A DNA stretch of 47,827 nucleotides from CAYFHQ01 sp964342805. Its GTDB lineage: Bacteria; Bacillota; Clostridia; Peptostreptococcales; Acidaminobacteraceae. The DNA lies in the NCBI GenBank assembly GCA_964342805.1, contig CAYFHQ010000015.1:1-47827 (forward strand), given 5' to 3'. Below are positions 6,688-14,685 of the stretch, piece by piece. The position numbers were made by a program, and so were the translations under genes. The number at the start of each line of letters is the position of its first letter. Position 1 is the first letter of the stretch. The notes beneath the pieces are model-generated. The model was not told the DNA's origin. It saw only the letters and a program-made list of their open reading frames with translations, and made no database searches.

Positions 6688-8244
6688 TTATACCACCTTC
6701 GTCGTCCACTCCTCACAGTTCCAAACCTCCGTCACCACATCCCGGTAAAACTCCGGTTCGTGGCAAATCAGTAGAATGGAACCCTTGTAGTCCTTGAGGG
6801 CACGCTTGAGTTCTTCTTTGGCGTCTACATCCAGGTGGTTGGTAGGCTCATCGAGGACCAGGATGTTGGTGTCTCGGTTGATCAGCTTACACAGGCGGAC
6901 CTTGGCTTGCTCACCGCCGGATAGGACCAAGACCTTGGACTCAATATGCTTGTTGGTTAGGCCACACTTTGCCAGGGCAGCCCGGACTTCGTATTGGTTG
7001 TAGGCCGGGAAGTCCTGCCATACTTCGTCAATACAAGTATTGTAGTTGGCTTCCTTGATTTCCTGTTGGAAGTAACCAATGGCCTGGTTGTCACCCTTGG
7101 CAACAGAACCACTAATGGCTGGGATTTCACCCAGGAGGCTTCTTAGCAGGGTGGTCTTACCCAGCCCGTTGGCACCTACCAGGGCGATTTTTTGGCCCCG
7201 TTCCATCAACAAGTTCAATGGCTTTGACAGGGGCTCGTCATAACCGATCACCAGGTCCTCTGTCTTAAAGATCAGGCGACTAGGTGTTCGGGCTTCTTTA
7301 AAGTGAAACTCTGGCTTGGGCTTTTCCCGTGCCAGTTCAATCCGATCCATCTTGTCCAGTTTCTTCTGACGGGACATGGCCATGTTCCGTGTTGCAACAC
7401 GGGCCTTGTTACGGGCAACGAAGTCTTCCAGTTTATCAATTTCCTGCTGCTGTTTACGGTAGGCAGCTTCCACTTGCTTTTTCTTTTCTTCGTGAATCCG
7501 CTTGAAGTTGTGGTAGTCGCCCACATAGCGGTTAAGCTCCTGGTTTTCCATGTGGTAAACCAGGTTGATCACTTCATTCAAGAAAGGAATGTCGTGGGAA
7601 ATCAGTATAAAGGCATTCTCATATTCCTGTAGGTAGCGTTTTAGCCACACAATGTGCTGCTCGTCCAGGTAGTTGGTCGGCTCATCAAGAAGCAGGATAT
7701 CAGGCTTTTCCAATAGGAGTTTAGCCAAAAGCACCTTGGTTCTCTGGCCACCAGACAGGTCAGCAACGTCCTTGTCCAGGCCAACGTCGGATAGGCCTAG
7801 ACCCCGTGCAACTTCCTCTACCTTGGAATCGATCAGGTAAAAGTCATTATTGGTCAGGATATCTTGAAGGGTACCGGTCTCTTCCATGAGTCGGTCCAAT
7901 TCTTCCGGTGTGACCTCGCCCATTTTTTCAAACATGGCATTCATTTCTGCTTCCATGTCAAATAGGTAGGTGAAGGCCAGTTTTAGAACATCGCGGATCG
8001 ATTGTCCCCGTTGAAGGGCGGTGTGCTGGTCTAGATAGCCTACACGGACACGCTTAGACCATTCCACAGTGCCATCGTCTGGCTCTAGCTTTCCTGTGAT
8101 GATATTCATAAATGTAGACTTACCTTCACCGTTGGCGCCGATCAGTCCAATATGTTCCCCCCGTAGGAGGCGAAAAGACACGTCATTGAAAATGGCACGG
8201 TCGCCAAACCCATGACTGAGCTTCTTTACGTTCAAAATACTCAT
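6688..8244 (-). CDS. ABC-F family ATPase (ribosome-associated type)
   Basis: A 518-residue protein with two ABC nucleotide-binding domains and no membrane segments, the ABC-F layout. Domain 1 has Walker A GANGEGKST (36-44), signature LSGGQRTKV and LLLDEPTNYLD. Domain 2 has GANGLGKTT, LSGGEQAKV and LVLDEPTNHLD. The linker between them is charged and helical (the YRKQQQEIDKLEDFVARNKARV region), the P-site tRNA interaction motif that lets family members act in the ribosomal E site. Length and the arm in domain 1 fit the YkpA/YbiT housekeeping branch more than an antibiotic-resistance branch. The ATG follows AAGGAG; it forms a single-gene unit. Confidence 0.9.
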   Translation of the reverse strand: MSILNVKKLSHGFGDRAIFNDVSFRLLRGEHIGLIGANGEGKSTFMNIITGKLEPDDGTVEWSKRVRVGYLDQHTALQRGQSIRDVLKLAFTYLFDMEAEMNAMFEKMGEVTPEELDRLMEETGTLQDILTNNDFYLIDSKVEEVARGLGLSDVGLDKDVADLSGGQRTKVLLAKLLLEKPDILLLDEPTNYLDEQHIVWLKRYLQEYENAFILISHDIPFLNEVINLVYHMENQELNRYVGDYHNFKRIHEEKKKQVEAAYRKQQQEIDKLEDFVARNKARVATRNMAMSRQKKLDKMDRIELAREKPKPEFHFKEARTPSRLIFKTEDLVIGYDEPLSKPLNLLMERGQKIALVGANGLGKTTLLRSLLGEIPAISGSVAKGDNQAIGYFQQEIKEANYNTCIDEVWQDFPAYNQYEVRAALAKCGLTNKHIESKVLVLSGGEQAKVRLCKLINRDTNILVLDEPTNHLDVDAKEELKRALKDYKGSILLICHEPEFYRDVVTEVWNCEEWTTKVV

Positions 8245-8320
8245 GGTTTATCTCCTTGTACGACTTCTAGTCTCCTCCATAGATTATATTGATTTTTGAG
8301 CCGAGGTCAACGGATGACAC

Positions 8321-8361
8321 CAAAAAGTCACCTGATTCAGGACAAATCCCTATCAGGTGAC
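8321..8361 (-). terminator. Terminator of the diguanylate cyclase gene
   Basis: GTCACCTGAT (8327-8336) pairs with ATCAGGTGAC (8352-8361); read on the minus strand it ends in TTTTTG. Confidence 0.75.
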
Positions 8362-8399
8362 TCAATTTCAACTATATAAGAAGCCTTTTGTAGACAGGC

Positions 8400-10217
8400 C
8401 TAGTCTAGGTCGTCGTAAGCCGGCTTTCTCTTGGTCTTGTCCGCATACATCCGCTGGTCGGCACAGTGGAGTAGCTTTTCCAAACTTTCTCCATCCTCAG
8501 GATACTGGGCCATACCGTAGCTAAATCGTCCCCTAAAGGTCGATGGGCCGTACTGAAAGTCTTTGCTAGTGAAGTGGCTTCGGATGGCCTCGAGGCGGTC
8601 CTGGAGCATTTTGAAGTCGGAGTCGGTAAAAATGGCAGTGAACTCGTCTCCACCAATACGGGCAAAGGCGTCTGAGGCCCTAAAGTTGGCCTTCATGATT
8701 TCGGAAAAGGTCACCAGATAATAGTCGCCAGCCTGGTGGCCAAAGGCGTCGTTGATTTGCTTGAGCCAGTCCATATCAAAGAGGACCAGGACCAGGCCAT
8801 ACTCCAACCGGTCCGCATGGACCAGGCGGTCATCAAAGACCGTTTCAAAATGCCTACGGTTCATAAAACCCGTCAAACTGTCATATCGGGACAGGTTCAA
8901 GGTCTGGGAGTAGAGTTCAAATATTTTGCTGAGAATAGGCACCTGTTGGCGCAGGTATTCAGCGATGTTCCGTTCGCTGGCCGTATATACAAACTTGTCC
9001 ATACTATCCAAATGGAAGAGGTAGCGAAGTTGGCCATCAATATGAATGGGAACGATCATGGTAGACCTGGGTGGTTGCCCGCCGTCAAGTGGGACCATTT
9101 TGACACTGCCTGGATACTCTGGATAGGTGTCCAGGTCATTAATGATAGTCGTCTCCAAACTCTCACCCTTGGTATGTCGGTAGAAGAGGCTTTCCGCTAT
9201 GGGCATTTTAATATGATCAAGGGTACCCTGGGCATATCCAGCAACAGACTGAACCGTGAGGGTTTTGTCATCATGAAGAGTCAAGAGACAGGCCCCATGG
9301 GCGTGGGAAATAATATCCAGTATGCCTTCCAGGAGTCTTGTGTAGAGGAGTTCCTCGTCATGGGTTTCCATGATGTTATGGGAGATATCGATCAGCAGGT
9401 CCTTTACGGCGTCCATTTCTTCCATCTGCCGCTCAATTTGCTTTCGGTCCGTGATATCCAACATTACACCCACCAAGCCAGTGGCATGGCCATAGACATC
9501 CAGCTGGGTAGCCTTCATAAACTGGACATCATGAATGGACCCATCGGCGTACTTGACCTTGGACTCATAGACCTGAATGCCCTTACTTTCCATAAGTTCG
9601 TCATCAGCCCTTTTATAGACATCCGCCATTTCCGGCGGGGCCACATCATATACCGTATGGTTAATAATGTTCTCCATGGGCAGGCCCAAATAGTCAGAAA
9701 AGGCCTGGTTGCAATATCGGTAAACCCCTTCTTGGTCCTTATAGAAAATGGGGCTAGGAATCAAATTGACCAGGGCGTTGAGGGAACTAAAGGCCTGCTC
9801 GGCCCGGTAGGTTTCCATCCGCATGACAGAAACATCCTGGATAATGCCCACCATCTTGCTGAGTCCATCCTCACTGTTCACCACGTGGCTGGAGTTTACC
9901 AGAACAAAACATGGTTTGCCATCAGACCGCTGGACCCCGTATTCTTCGTTGTCCACAAAGCCATTCGTAGCGGCCGCTTGAAGGGAAGTCATCATTCTTT
10001 CCTGGTCTTCAGGAACAATGAAGGAAATCAGCTCTTCAGCCGACCAATACATCTGACGCTTTTTACTCCCCAGGATCTCCATGATTTCCTCATCCAGTTG
10101 AAAACGATTGGTTTCTAGATCCCATTCCCAAATCCCCAGTCGAGCCGTACGCAATGCGGTCTGCAGCAAGGTGAGTATGTGACCCGAATGAACGTTTAGA
10201 AAGTTTCGATTATCCAT
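8400..10217 (-). CDS. Diguanylate cyclase with two PAS and one GAF domain
   Basis: A 605-residue cytoplasmic sensor-cyclase. PAS domains occupy about residues 15-135 and 145-265 (the second has YKDQEGVYRYCNQAFSDYLG and DITDRKQIE), a GAF-like domain about 275-425, and GGDEF about 435-600. The catalytic motif is ARIGGDEFTAIF, intact, and five residues upstream lies RASD, the RxxD inhibitory c-di-GMP site, so feedback-controlled activity is expected. It condenses two GTP to c-di-GMP; the PAS/GAF inputs probably sense small molecules or redox state. No EAL or HD-GYP partner is in the window. The ATG is six bases after AAAGGAGG. Confidence 0.92.
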   Translation of the reverse strand: MDNRNFLNVHSGHILTLLQTALRTARLGIWEWDLETNRFQLDEEIMEILGSKKRQMYWSAEELISFIVPEDQERMMTSLQAAATNGFVDNEEYGVQRSDGKPCFVLVNSSHVVNSEDGLSKMVGIIQDVSVMRMETYRAEQAFSSLNALVNLIPSPIFYKDQEGVYRYCNQAFSDYLGLPMENIINHTVYDVAPPEMADVYKRADDELMESKGIQVYESKVKYADGSIHDVQFMKATQLDVYGHATGLVGVMLDITDRKQIERQMEEMDAVKDLLIDISHNIMETHDEELLYTRLLEGILDIISHAHGACLLTLHDDKTLTVQSVAGYAQGTLDHIKMPIAESLFYRHTKGESLETTIINDLDTYPEYPGSVKMVPLDGGQPPRSTMIVPIHIDGQLRYLFHLDSMDKFVYTASERNIAEYLRQQVPILSKIFELYSQTLNLSRYDSLTGFMNRRHFETVFDDRLVHADRLEYGLVLVLFDMDWLKQINDAFGHQAGDYYLVTFSEIMKANFRASDAFARIGGDEFTAIFTDSDFKMLQDRLEAIRSHFTSKDFQYGPSTFRGRFSYGMAQYPEDGESLEKLLHCADQRMYADKTKRKPAYDDLD

Positions 10218-10282
10218 ACGACCCCTCCTTTGCTACATAAGTACCCGAAAAACCCGTCAAGACCCATTCGCAGGGCAAAATA

Positions 10283-10312
10283 AAATCACCCAACAAACCG
10301 ATTGGGTGATTT
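10283..10312 (-). terminator. Terminator of the GAPDH gene
   Basis: AAATCACCCA (10283-10292) pairs with TGGGTGATTT (10303-10312); the minus-strand tail is TTTATTTT. Confidence 0.75.
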
Positions 10313-10349
10313 CGAAGAGAATATGAGAACACGCTAATTGTGGCAGCAA

Positions 10350-11582
10350 TTATAGTGTTTCGTGGACGTGTTGAATCAGGTGGGCCAAAGAGTTTACATA
10401 GTTGCCAAACTCGTTGTCATACCAGCCAAAGATCTTTGCGTGGGTAACGGGTAGGTTGAGGTCGCCTGCCATGTCACATTCAAATAGGAGCTGCTTTGGT
10501 AGTGGCATAAACTCCGTCTTTGTGGACGTTTCGAAACCTTCAATCACAACGGAAGCCTTAAAACCTCTAAAGTCAGAGGACACATTTTGCTTGTCGCTGA
10601 AAATGATCAGGTTGTTCTTCTGCTTGTCAGCAGCTTCTTTATAGAGGTTGTTAATGAAATCAGCGTCAATGTTGGGCTGGCCCTCTTCTGTCATACCTGA
10701 GCGGAAAGTCAGGTTAAGAGTAACCAAGGAAACCGTATTGGTTGGAATCCGAACGGAGTCGGCCATAAAGCCAATGCCCTTCATTTGAGGTAGAACCACT
10801 TCCAGAGCCTTGGCAGCCCCTGTGGACGTTACAATAATGTTGTTCAGGGCACTACGATTTCTCCGTAGGTCCGATGCGCCCTTGCCTGGTGTTTTATCTA
10901 GAATGGACTGGTTATTGGTTGCCGCATGGATGGTCGACATGGAAGCTGTCAGGATGTTGGCAGTTTCTTTGCAGTCCAGTAGAGGTTTCATCATATGGGA
11001 CAGGGCTGTCGTTGTACAAGACGCCGCTGAGATGACTTCATGTTTAGCAGGATCATAGGTGTCTTCGTTAATGCCGTAAACGATCATGGCTGAGTCGTCA
11101 GGCATATTGGATAGGCCACCACCAATTTTAAAGGGTGCGCTTACCACGACTTTCTTGGCACCCGCAGCAATGTGACCGCGGACAGAACCCTTGGCATCAG
11201 CCGCATCTTTTGTAGGGTCCAGGAAGACGCCAGTACAGTCCACTACGACTTCAACGCCGTGCTGGGCCCACTGGATGTCTTTTGGATTCCGGTCTGCCAT
11301 AAGGGCACGAACGGGAATACCAGCGATTGTGAATATACCAGCTTCACGGTCTACAATCTCCACCGGGCAGGACTTGCCTGTATAACCAAATAGGAAACGA
11401 TCCAGAGAACCGTAAGTGGAGTCGGTGAGCAGGAAGTCGATCAAGTCTTCCAGACGGGTGCCTGTTTCACGACCTACATTGATCACGTACTCGTCAAAGT
11501 AGCCTACGCTGAATTGGTTCCATAATGTCAGTTTGCCAATACGGCCTAAACCGTTAAGACCTAGCTTTTTTGTATTGTTCAC
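10350..11582 (-). CDS. gap: Glyceraldehyde-3-phosphate dehydrogenase, long variant
   Basis: A 410-residue GAPDH, some 70 residues longer than the usual 335. It keeps the NAD fold start LGLNGLGRIGKLTLW, the VVDCTGVF strand, the active-site Cys in SAASCTTTALSHMM (canonical SNASCTT; here Asn is Ala), TASMSTIHAATNNQ, RNRSALNNIIVTSTGAAKA and the C-terminal WYDNEFGN. Extra sequence lies near residues 40-70 and in the C-terminal half (KQNVSSDFRG region). It should oxidise glyceraldehyde-3-phosphate in glycolysis; cofactor preference and direction are not clear. The start is GTG after AGGAGG. It stands alone, not in a pgk-tpi operon. Confidence 0.88.
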   Translation of the reverse strand: MNNTKKLGLNGLGRIGKLTLWNQFSVGYFDEYVINVGRETGTRLEDLIDFLLTDSTYGSLDRFLFGYTGKSCPVEIVDREAGIFTIAGIPVRALMADRNPKDIQWAQHGVEVVVDCTGVFLDPTKDAADAKGSVRGHIAAGAKKVVVSAPFKIGGGLSNMPDDSAMIVYGINEDTYDPAKHEVISAASCTTTALSHMMKPLLDCKETANILTASMSTIHAATNNQSILDKTPGKGASDLRRNRSALNNIIVTSTGAAKALEVVLPQMKGIGFMADSVRIPTNTVSLVTLNLTFRSGMTEEGQPNIDADFINNLYKEAADKQKNNLIIFSDKQNVSSDFRGFKASVVIEGFETSTKTEFMPLPKQLLFECDMAGDLNLPVTHAKIFGWYDNEFGNYVNSLAHLIQHVHETL

Positions 11583-11949
11583 GGGAGCCTCCTATGATTT
11601 CCAAGTTTTGTGGGACTGAAAACGTCCCGTTCAAACAAGTCATATTGTACACCATAAAAATGAAAAAGTGTAGCATAAATTTATGAAAAAAATGATATAA
11701 TACGGACTATTTTATGCACAGTTTGGGTGTGGAAGTGTGGATAACTTACAAATGGTGCAGTGTATTTGTCCACCAGTTATTCACCAAACAGCCACCAGAC
11801 GTTCACCATATGTGTAACAATCAGATGAACCAGTCAAGCTTTTCAAGTTTTATGGCTAGGGTGAATGGTTTCCGGCAGGGGGTTCAGAACTTGATATGAC
11901 TGGTGTCTGTGTGGACTTGGTGTTAGATATCATCTCAGTTCGACAAGAG
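11583..11949. promoter_or_regulatory. Divergent intergenic region with DnaA-box-like sites
   Basis: This 370-bp stretch separates the GAPDH gene (minus) from the cyanophycinase gene (plus). It contains two exact matches to the DnaA-box consensus TTATNCACA in opposite orientation: TTATGCACA (11712-11720) and TGTGGATAA (11736-11744), plus a one-off TTATTCACC (11777-11785). A TGTCCACCAGTT motif (11767-11778) recurs in related form before the second sigma-54 promoter. ATTGTA (11644-11649) may be the minus-strand -10 box of gap. A short open frame at 11714-11899 lacks a ribosome site and is not called. Confidence 0.5.
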
Positions 11950-11965
11950 TGGCACGGGATTTGCT
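11950..11965 (+). promoter_or_regulatory. Sigma-54 promoter of the cyanophycin operon
   Basis: TGGCACGGGATTTGCT matches the sigma-54 consensus TGGCACG-N4-TTGCW at every fixed base. The -24 GG and -12 GC are ten bases apart, the required spacing. It lies 34 bp before the cyanophycinase ATG, and a sigma-54 activator gene lies in the same cluster. Confidence 0.88.
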
Positions 11966-11999
11966 CTAAAGTGGCATAGATCAAATTAAGGGGGAAACC

Positions 12000-13451
12000 A
12001 TGATGAAGAAAGTGATAACCATGATCGTGCTGGCCTTGCTACTCATTCAAGTAACCGCTGCAGGCTTTGCGAGTACAGTTTACGAAGGTTCTACTGAGGA
12101 AGACAAAGGGAGTTTAGTTATTGTTGGTGGCGCCCTGGAGCAATCCAATGGGCCTGTGTATGAACGGTTTGTCGAACTGGCCAAGCGTAAAGGGCCAATG
12201 AAGATAGGGATTATTCCCGCAGCTTCGACCAAGCCCTCAAAATACGGGAACCTCTTCAAAAAAGACTTGGTTGAAGTATATGGGGTTCCAGAGTCCGCAG
12301 TGGTTGTACTTCCAATTGCCCTCAGAGACGACTCAACAACGGACGATATTGATGAGTCCCTTTGGAAAGAAAATGGTAGTCATCCGGATGTAGTGGCTTC
12401 ATTGGCAGACTTGACTGGGATCTGGTTTGTTGGCGGAGACCAAACCCGTATAACTGAAGTACTTTTTACAGAGTCAGGCCAAGCCACCCCTGCCCTTGAA
12501 GCCATAACAGCCTTATACAGGCAAGGGGCTGTGCTAGGTGGAACGTCTGCTGGAGCAGCTATCATGTCAGATGTGATGCTGACTGGAGGAGATAGCTTAG
12601 GAGCGCTAACGTCCAGACAAGTGGGTACTTATGAATCCATGGATGATCAGGAGTCTGGAGCTCTGACCTTTGAGAAGGGATTTGGTTGGTTCCCTGGGGG
12701 CATTGTGGACCAACACTTTGACCGTAAGGCCAGATTGGGGCGATTGATCATTGCAAATCAGTTGCATAAAGCTGCTTACCCCATGGGATTTGGGGTCGAT
12801 GAGAACACCGCTATGGTTTATGACGCACAAACCAAGACCATTGAGTCAGTTGGTCGAGGAGGCGTCACAATAGTGGATGTCACAGAAGCCGAAGAGACGA
12901 TTGTGGCGGGCATGCGTCGGTTAATGAACGTACGCATCTCATTCATTGAAGGATATGACCAGTACAGTGTAGAAACTGGGGAGTACAAGATCAATCCAGA
13001 CAAGCTGGATACGGTGGGCTATGAGTACTTGTACGTTCCTGATCCCATGGTGACGGGTGTTATGAGTCGAAATGGCTACTACAAGCAAATGCTGGGTTTT
13101 GACCTGGTCGATAATGAAGCAGCTGATAAGGTGGTCTCCTATGCCTATGGACAGAATGGCGTGGGCTACCAGTTGACCTTCCGCCAGGAGGAGGACACCA
13201 CCGGTTGGTGGGCCTATTTGGATGGGATGTTGGACCATTATTCAGCCCTGAATGTATATCTGGACTTGGAGCCTGTTGTCGTGACAGCAGCCCCAGTGGC
13301 CCAAGCGACCTATACTGTTCAGGCAGGTGACGTCCTGTGGCAAATTGCCCGAGACCACCAGGTGGACATGACATCCCTAATCCAAGCCAATGGCCTTGCC
13401 CATCCAGACAAGATTCATATCGGTCAAGGTTTAATCATACCAGCTAAATAA
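12000..13451 (+). CDS. Exported cyanophycinase (peptidase S51) with LysM domain
   Basis: A 483-residue protein with a signal peptide (MMKKVITMIVLALLLIQVTA, cleaved near residue 26), a peptidase S51/cyanophycinase domain (about 35-300) and a C-terminal LysM domain (about 437-482, YTVQAGDVLWQIARDH...). The S51 catalytic serine is in GGTSAGAAIMS (near residue 183), and GIWFVGGDQTR is also typical. Cyanophycinase cuts the storage polymer cyanophycin to beta-Asp-Arg dipeptides; export plus LysM points to an enzyme held on the cell wall that digests external polymer. The next gene encodes the matching dipeptidase. Expression is from the sigma-54 promoter at 11950. Start ATG 12000 or 12003, behind AAGGGGG. 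Confidence 0.88.
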   Translation: MMKKVITMIVLALLLIQVTAAGFASTVYEGSTEEDKGSLVIVGGALEQSNGPVYERFVELAKRKGPMKIGIIPAASTKPSKYGNLFKKDLVEVYGVPESAVVVLPIALRDDSTTDDIDESLWKENGSHPDVVASLADLTGIWFVGGDQTRITEVLFTESGQATPALEAITALYRQGAVLGGTSAGAAIMSDVMLTGGDSLGALTSRQVGTYESMDDQESGALTFEKGFGWFPGGIVDQHFDRKARLGRLIIANQLHKAAYPMGFGVDENTAMVYDAQTKTIESVGRGGVTIVDVTEAEETIVAGMRRLMNVRISFIEGYDQYSVETGEYKINPDKLDTVGYEYLYVPDPMVTGVMSRNGYYKQMLGFDLVDNEAADKVVSYAYGQNGVGYQLTFRQEEDTTGWWAYLDGMLDHYSALNVYLDLEPVVVTAAPVAQATYTVQAGDVLWQIARDHQVDMTSLIQANGLAHPDKIHIGQGLIIPAK

Positions 13452-13467
13452 AATCAGGAGGCGTGAC

Positions 13468-14637
13468 ATGCTGACAATTTTTAAGAATGCAGAGGTGTTC
13501 AGCCCATCGCCCATGGGACAAAAGGATGTCCTGGTGGGTGGCAACACCATTTTGGCCATTGCCGCGCCGGGGAAGATGGCTCTATCTGGCTTGCCAGTTG
13601 AAGTGGTAGATGCTACTGGGAAGTGGTTAGTTCCTGGTTTGATTGATGCCCATGTTCATATCACTGGAGGTGGTGGTGAAGGTGGGTTCAGGACAAGAAC
13701 ACCTGAGTTGGTGCCTGGGGATATGGTTCGAGCAGGGGTGACCACTGTTGTGGGAACCCGGGGGACCGATGGGACAACCCGGACTATGGCGGGCTTAGTG
13801 GCCAAGGTGAAGTCTCTCAAGGACGAAGGTCTGAGTGCTTATTGTTACACGGGTTCTTACCGGCTGCCCTTGCGTACCCTGACAGGTAATATCCAAGATG
13901 ACTTGATCTTGATTGAGGAGATCATTGGTGTGGGAGAGGTTGCGGTGAGCGACCATAGGTCTTCGCAGGCAGGCCTTCAGGAACTCCAGCACACCATTGC
14001 AGAAGCCAGAGTTGGGGGGATGTTAGCTGGAAAAGCAGGGCTTGTGAATATTCATATGGGAGATGGACCAGGCGGTCTAGGACCTGTCAAACAAGTGATG
14101 GCAGAAACCCAGATTCCTATCCAGCAGGTCCTGCCCACCCATGTCAACCGAAATGGCAACTTGTTTAATGAAGCCTTAGCCTTTGCCAAGGCAGGAGGAC
14201 GGGTGGATGTAACCACCTCTTCCACTCCACAATTTGTCGAGGAGGGAGAGATCCCCGCAGCCAAGGCAGTGGAAACATTTCATCTGAACGGTATCCCAAG
14301 TGGCCACCTGTCTATGACGTCAGATGGTCAGGGGAGCTTGCCTTCTTTCGATGACCAAGGGCGAATAAAGGGACTGACCATTGGTAGATGTGACACTCTT
14401 TTGGCAGTTGTAAAAGAAGCGTGTCGACTGGGAGTCCCCTTTGCGTATGCATTGGCCACGGTGACAGAAACACCTGCTTCATGGTTGAAGCTAAGCGGGA
14501 AGGGACGGATTCAAGTGGGAAAGGATGCAGACATCCTTTTGATCAATCCCCAAACCTTTGAAATGGACCACTATATGGCCTTGGGTACCAGTTGGATTAC
14601 TGGAGGGAAACGGATCAAGTGGGCGACGTTTGAGTAA
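13468..14637 (+). CDS. iadA: Isoaspartyl dipeptidase (beta-aspartyl peptidase)
   Basis: A 389-residue metal-dependent amidohydrolase. The N-terminal metal motif is GLIDAHVHITGGGGEGG (His 62 and 64), followed by RTPE, TTVVGTRGTDGTTR, the YCYTGSYRLP segment and the active-site stretch EVAVSDHRSSQ. These match IadA, which hydrolyses beta-aspartyl dipeptides in the cytoplasm. Alongside a cyanophycinase, its natural substrate is probably beta-Asp-Arg, yielding Asp and Arg. It starts 16 bases after the cyanophycinase stop behind AGGAGG and ends just before a terminator, so these two genes form the sigma-54 transcription unit. Confidence 0.93.
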   Translation: MLTIFKNAEVFSPSPMGQKDVLVGGNTILAIAAPGKMALSGLPVEVVDATGKWLVPGLIDAHVHITGGGGEGGFRTRTPELVPGDMVRAGVTTVVGTRGTDGTTRTMAGLVAKVKSLKDEGLSAYCYTGSYRLPLRTLTGNIQDDLILIEEIIGVGEVAVSDHRSSQAGLQELQHTIAEARVGGMLAGKAGLVNIHMGDGPGGLGPVKQVMAETQIPIQQVLPTHVNRNGNLFNEALAFAKAGGRVDVTTSSTPQFVEEGEIPAAKAVETFHLNGIPSGHLSMTSDGQGSLPSFDDQGRIKGLTIGRCDTLLAVVKEACRLGVPFAYALATVTETPASWLKLSGKGRIQVGKDADILLINPQTFEMDHYMALGTSWITGGKRIKWATFE

Positions 14638-14644
14638 GTATGAT

Positions 14645-14672
14645 GCCGGGTTATTGAAACCCGGCTTTTTCC
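14645..14672 (+). terminator. Terminator between iadA and the sigma-54 activator
   Basis: GCCGGGTT pairs with AACCCGGC around ATTGA, followed by TTTTT. Some read-through probably feeds the activator gene, since no separate promoter is obvious. Confidence 0.75.
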
Positions 14673-14685
14673 CGGGAGGAGGCTA

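Noticed and set aside
8736..10118. A 460-codon plus-strand open frame opposite the diguanylate cyclase
   Set aside because: It is antisense to a gene with clear PAS, GAF and GGDEF motifs, has no recognisable domain and no convincing ribosome site.
11714..11899. A 61-codon frame in the gap/cyanophycinase intergenic region
   Set aside because: No ribosome site before it, and it overlaps the DnaA-box-like sites and putative activator motif.
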